DNA of 64,000 nt from Leptoclinus maculatus (taxonomy: Eukaryota; Chordata; Actinopteri; Perciformes; Stichaeidae). Where the stretch lies: positions 19,331,343-19,395,342 of the forward strand of contig JAVDOI010000009.1 of assembly GCA_032191485.1 (NCBI GenBank), given 5' to 3'. Every line of letters starts with the position of its first letter. Position 1 is the first letter of the stretch. The notes beneath the pieces are model-generated. The model saw only the letters and a program-made list of their open reading frames with translations, did no database searches and was not told where the DNA came from. The translations under genes were made by a program, and so were the position numbers. Shown piece by piece: positions 55,714-61,700 of the stretch.

Positions 55714-58700
55714 AGGACAAAACCTGTTAAATGTGTTGGCATTGAGCAGTTTCTCTGACAGCTAGCCTTCATGTCATGTTAATGGTGTTGAATGTGCTAG
55801 TCTGAGTGTTATAAAGAGAGTATACAACTACATTTTTTTCTTTTATTCAGAACATTTGGGGACTGGCCTCATCTGGTTTAAGAGGAAAAAAGGAGTTATG
55901 CACTATATTTCTACAATTCGACCTAATCTGCATCACTCGTTGACTCATTTTTAGCATTATGCCAATTGGAGCTGTCATCTCATGAAATAAATCAGTTTGA
56001 GATGAGGGCTGAATCTTACCAGATTCTATTCTTGAATTATACAGTCCAGGGATAAATTGGTGTATATGTGTTGAATATTAAAATATAATACACTGCTTCT
56101 TTCTCTTTCTTCTACTTGAGGGATAATACGTTTTCGAACAACAGCTCCCATGATGCTATGCGGGCTGTATACAAGAAGTATGACGTTGCCATGCAGTCAC
56201 TGAGGAACGCTGTGGGCTACAACTTCAGCCCTGCTTTGTTTATCTGACATTAGTTTACATTGTGGTAGATTGACATCATTCATTATTCTGAATTAGCCAC
56301 TAGCAGCTCTGTTTTCCTAACTATCATGAGGAAAAAAAATATTATTCTCAAGCAAGTTCTGGACTTATCAGGAGTATTTTTTTTATGATTTCTGATTGGA
56401 TATATGAACATTTGTTTGTGATGGACCCAGCAAGTGTATGTTATTTAAATTTAAATTTAAATATGTGTATTGTATCTGCATGATCATATTTGAGTTATAT
56501 CTGCAGAAGAAAGAGGCATTGAACTAAATGAATGCCTTAATGATTGATACTTTCGGCTGATACTTTCCAATTACTTTTTTAACTTAACTAACCGTGACAG
56601 AATGATTCACTGACCATTCTAACAGCCTGAGATCGTATTTGTATCAACAGCATACACATTGGCTTTGGATATTGGTCTAGTTACTGAAAGGCCTCCTCTG
56701 TGGGATTCCTTACCTGTGTTTCAGGTATGATGGGGCCATACTCAGTTGAACTTCTGTAAAACGTAGAAAGAGGAGATGCAACGATGACAGGACCGGGTCT
56801 GATGAAGCCACTCAGGTCACAGCTAGGAATGTCATTCTCCTCCTGAAACAGCCGGACATAACGTGTGACATTTAGTCTTTTCATTGACTGAGAAACAAAG
56901 AGTGCATTAGTCACATACATGGCCAGCCAGTGAGTCAGTGTCATTTAGTGTATAAGTCATTAAAAGATTCTAATTCAAGTCGTTGGAAAACATGAAAAAG
57001 TCAAAGACAAAAGCTTCAAAATGGTGTTTTAAGTAACTGAAACATATAAAAGTGTAGTTTCTGTCAGGCACTCATCAGTCCATGACTCTGTGATGTGTAG
57101 ACAGACAGCAGTGACACCGCTCACCTTCTTCATGACCAGTGTGTCCATCACATAGAAGACATTCCATGGCACCCACACGGTTCTGTACTGCGTGAGGAAG
57201 GGAGCACGCTCAAAGCTCAGTGTTAGGGATGCCCCACCATTGGCCAGGAGATCGAACCTGCAGCACATCACAAAATACAAATACGTATGAACTGTAAGTG
57301 CTAGTGCCCTTACTGTTAACCTTGTTTCTATTTATGGCCCTTATCGCTAACCTTCTTTATGGTTTTGGCCCTTATTGTAACTTGTTTATATTTTTGGCCC
57401 TTATTGTAACTTGTTTATATTTTTGGCTCTTATCGTTAACCTTGTTTATATTTTTGCTCCTTATTGCTAACCTCGTTTATAATTTGGGCCCTTATTGTTA
57501 ACCATGTTTATATTTTTAGCCCCTAACGTTAACCGTGTATATAATTTTGGACCCTTAATATTAACCTTGTTTTTTATATTTTCGCCCATATTGTTATACA
57601 TATCTGTTTCTTGATATTTGTATTTCTTGATATATTTGCACTCTTTCCTACTTTGTACTGCTGCACAACGACTCCCCTTGGGATAAATATAGGTCTATCT
57701 TATCCATATGTTGTTGAGCGTGGGCGAGTGAGTCTTTGCATGTCTTTTGTTCTCTGTGTGCGTGTGTGTGTGTGTACTGGAGTGTGTGTCCTGCTGTGAT
57801 TGATGCATCCTTTTGATTCCAAAACGCATTTCCAACGCAAGAGTCTTACATTTCTACTCCTGCACACATTCACACCTCTTCAGCCGACGTGTTTGAGATT
57901 GAGGATAGAGCCTGTGGAGGATGGAGGGGCCGAGCAGAATATACATTAAATGTGATTTAAGTACGTTCCCTTTGTTTTGCTGAACTGGTTTTTCATCAAG
58001 TGTTTTGTGCAATTTGTTAAGTGCTATACAAATATGAGGTAATCTAGGCATTTTCTTTCAAAGATTGAATGATTTATTTGTTGATTAATATTGTTTTATT
58101 TCTGTTTGCCTAAAAGATGAAGGAAGTATGTTAATGAAATAGGTTGTTTAAGGAAGGCTTTGCATCCCTTCTAAATGCTACTCTACTTAAGTTACAATTC
58201 ACGATGTATTATTATATCATGATTGTCAGGATCATTTAGGCTTCTCAGTCAGTGGTACTATACATGTACCACACAAGTACACACAAGTGTTACACAGTTT
58301 GATGTATTTTTTTGGCCTGTATGTCAACAGGATATGAATGGATAGAGAACAGTGTTGCAGGGATATAAGAACCATGTTTTGTTATAAGAAGTGTCTCATT
58401 TTTAACGTACATATATAATAGAAGTTGACAAATATTGTGCATACATATAAATAATAAATAATCACACACATGCCATCCTTGCGTGTTACAGTGTATCCAT
58501 GTTCAGCATAGTGGACAAACGTCACGTTGACTCCAATCAGAGGAGTTCCGTCAGCTGTCAACACCTGACCTCGAATGATCGACACCAAGCTGGAGAGAGA
58601 GAGAGAGAGGTTATCTTTATTAAAACTGCTCTATTCATCATTTATAATTGTTATATGTTACTGTAACAAATTGAGAAAACGTAGCCATCATGGGGAGGAC

Positions 58701-61700
58701 ATACCACCAGGTGTCTTTGACCCGAGTCCCTGTGGTTGGGCTAAACCAGTGCTAGACAACCTTCTAGGACCAGACGTACAATAATACACTCGCATACTAC
58801 CACTGAGAGAAACCACTGCCTTTCTCATCCTCACTGTTTGTTACGCCCTGTGAGAGGAACGGCAGAGTGCAGTGAGACATCACTTGTGGAGGTAACTGCT
58901 GAGCTGTGGGAGCAGGAGCACTGTAACAGGACACTGATGTTACTGCTACACTCATAGCATGCCTGCACATCCTCATCACACTGAAATGCATATTTACACC
59001 ACAGCACTGCTCTCAGCAGCCACATTCAATTGAACTCAATTTGAATTACCTTTCTTCTTTACCTTACTACTGTATGATTATTTCTCCACTTTTACTTATT
59101 TATGGTAGAGTTCCACTGAGAGCAATGCTGCCTTTTTTTCAGGAAGCCCTGGTCATTTACACATTACAAAAGCAGTCTTATCCGTTGAGAGGTTTGGGGA
59201 TTAATCCTGTCGGCCCAGGGGATTTAACCAACACCCTTCACAAGCTTGCTGCTCTAACCTTTAGGCCTGCACTTCCCCATGTTTAACGTATGTTATGATG
59301 TTTACAAGACAACAATATTTTTCTATTTTGGTCAATAACTTCAGAACCATTTACCTTTAACCATTAACACTTTTTTGTAATCTTGTTCTCAATCTCGCAC
59401 CCGTTTTCTGTCCATTAATGAACATGTCGCAGTGATAAAGGTCATTTAAAATCTGATCATGATTCATTAATATGAACTAAAACATATAGATTTGGGTGTT
59501 TATTAGGAGATCTAATAGTTCAAGCTAGTGTTGACAAGTATTGTATTGAGAATAGCTTTCAATCTGACCAGTTCACAAAAGTCCTGTTATTCAGTACCCA
59601 TGAGGAAGAAAACTCCTCAGAAACAGTATTTAGTTCATCATCGATCTCACCAAACAAATGAAAAATGGGACTAATGAAATGAAGTCAGCCAGAATCTATT
59701 GCAGGTTTTACAGCCTGTGGAGTAAAGTGGTACCAAAAAACAATGGAATTGTTTCCGTGGGCAGAGATCTCATATGACAATAACGATTACAACATAATAG
59801 AAATTAAAATATATTGATTATATCTGGTCAGGAAGAGATTCTCATCTCATCAGATACAGACTGGATCACAGAATCGGCCTCATCTATCAGTCCAACCATG
59901 AAGCAATTTACGCTTTCGGGTTGTGCAGTGCAACCTTTTTCTTTTTTTTCTCTCTTATTTTCCATGTTTTCAATGACTGGAACCCCGAAAAACGTAGCTC
60001 TCGCAGGGACCTGCGTGAGTCCTAAACCATCAGCAGGCAGCGTGGGTTAAAAGCACGTCCTGTATGAAAACACAGCTGTTTACCATCAAAATAGCCCCTA
60101 CACTGTAAAACGTGTGTGCCAGATGTGTTACAATAGTACAGAACCTTATATTGGAATACTGCAGTTTAAACAGGCAGATTCACTTATGTAAAACTATGTC
60201 AATATAAGATATAATACATGTTATCGATCAGCCAGACAGCATCGGAAAATAAATTCTGCACACCTGATTGGGATTTTCTTCTTCGGAGCTCTCTTGCATT
60301 AAAACAGGTGCTTCTCCCTGCAGTTTCAGTGTAAAACCATCCACCAGCTTATCGAAATCCAGGGTCCTGACTAGATCGCTAGCGCTAATAGCCAATTAGA
60401 AAGTCTGGATTTGGACTCGGAAAATTTGCTATTCATGCAGTTCAAGTCACAAAAACAAAGTTGAGCTCTGAATACGCTGTCAGTCATTGTGCATCATACT
60501 GATTATGTCTGTATGTGTACTCCTGTAAAGGTGTGCCTCTGCATATGTGCATACACTATGTGCCACCGTGTATGTTTATGTCCCTCTACAAGTATAATGT
60601 GAGTATATGTTTGTCAATGTTAGCTCTCAAGGGAAATTAAAAGATCGCTTCTTTGTCTATTAAAGTGTGAACCCCCCCCCCCCCCCCTCCCCGCCACACA
60701 CACACATTACTGTTTTGGTCTAAGGTCTAATAAAACATTTATATATTGTAAGGTTGCAGGCCCATTCCATTATGGAAATACAGGACATTTATATTACAGG
60801 GTTGTGGCCTTCTGCTCTTATGAAACATTCAGGCTACCATAAAAAATGTGACAAAAGACAAACGGCTGAACAGAATTGCCGTCATGTTTCTTCCCTGACA
60901 GTGGCCCTGCCTGTCGCGCTCTGTATTTTGCAGACAGCCACCCACTCTTTTCCTCTTATCATAATTAAGGCAGACGTGTGCATAAATGGCTTTTGGCAAG
61001 TAAAAAAAAAAAAAAGCAAACCTGTACTCTATTCATCCAGACAGAAAGCAGAGTCAACTGCTCATACTATGGTACATATAAGTAGGGTGAGCTATGACCT
61101 GCAGGCAGAAGAATTATGAATCAAACAATCACCGCGACAGAAAGAAAAAAAATATGAATTATCCCATTATGATGAAAACCAACTGTGTGTTTAAAGAAGT
61201 GCCGTTCAGTAAAAGCACGTAACAGATGCCTGAAACTGCTCACATTTGTTTCATACCTTATATTAAAGAATACAAATACAAGAATCTCTTCTTTGTGGAG
61301 CATCAGTCTTGATGCTTATTACATTTCACTCACAATAATCTTCATCACTCGGTCACTGAAGTTGTTTGGATCAGGGCTCCACACTAACAGTTACAATGGG
61401 AAAACCATTTAGAGAAATTGTGGCAACCAAAGGCCAAGAATCATAAAAAAAAGAGACAGCAAAAAGCTAAACCTGCACCCCAAAATAAATGAATATGTAA
61501 TGTTTTTAGTATTAGTGATATTCAAATATTGTTGCGACAGTCGGAACCAGAAGCAGACAATGCTGGAGGTGCGTTGGTGCATGTACTTGCGTGCACACAG
61601 GCATCTGTTTTAAGGACAATTTGTACAGACAATTTTCTATAGCAGGACTTGAGGGTGAATTAGAATCTTAACTTTTATCAGTTAACATCTCGTTAACTAC

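Larger units (their letters stand above)
52571..56713 (-). other. Intron w5-w6
   Basis: 4143 bp; CA and GT tracts, otherwise no element I can name. The 121- and 133-codon ORFs here are not conserved sequence. Confidence 0.55.
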
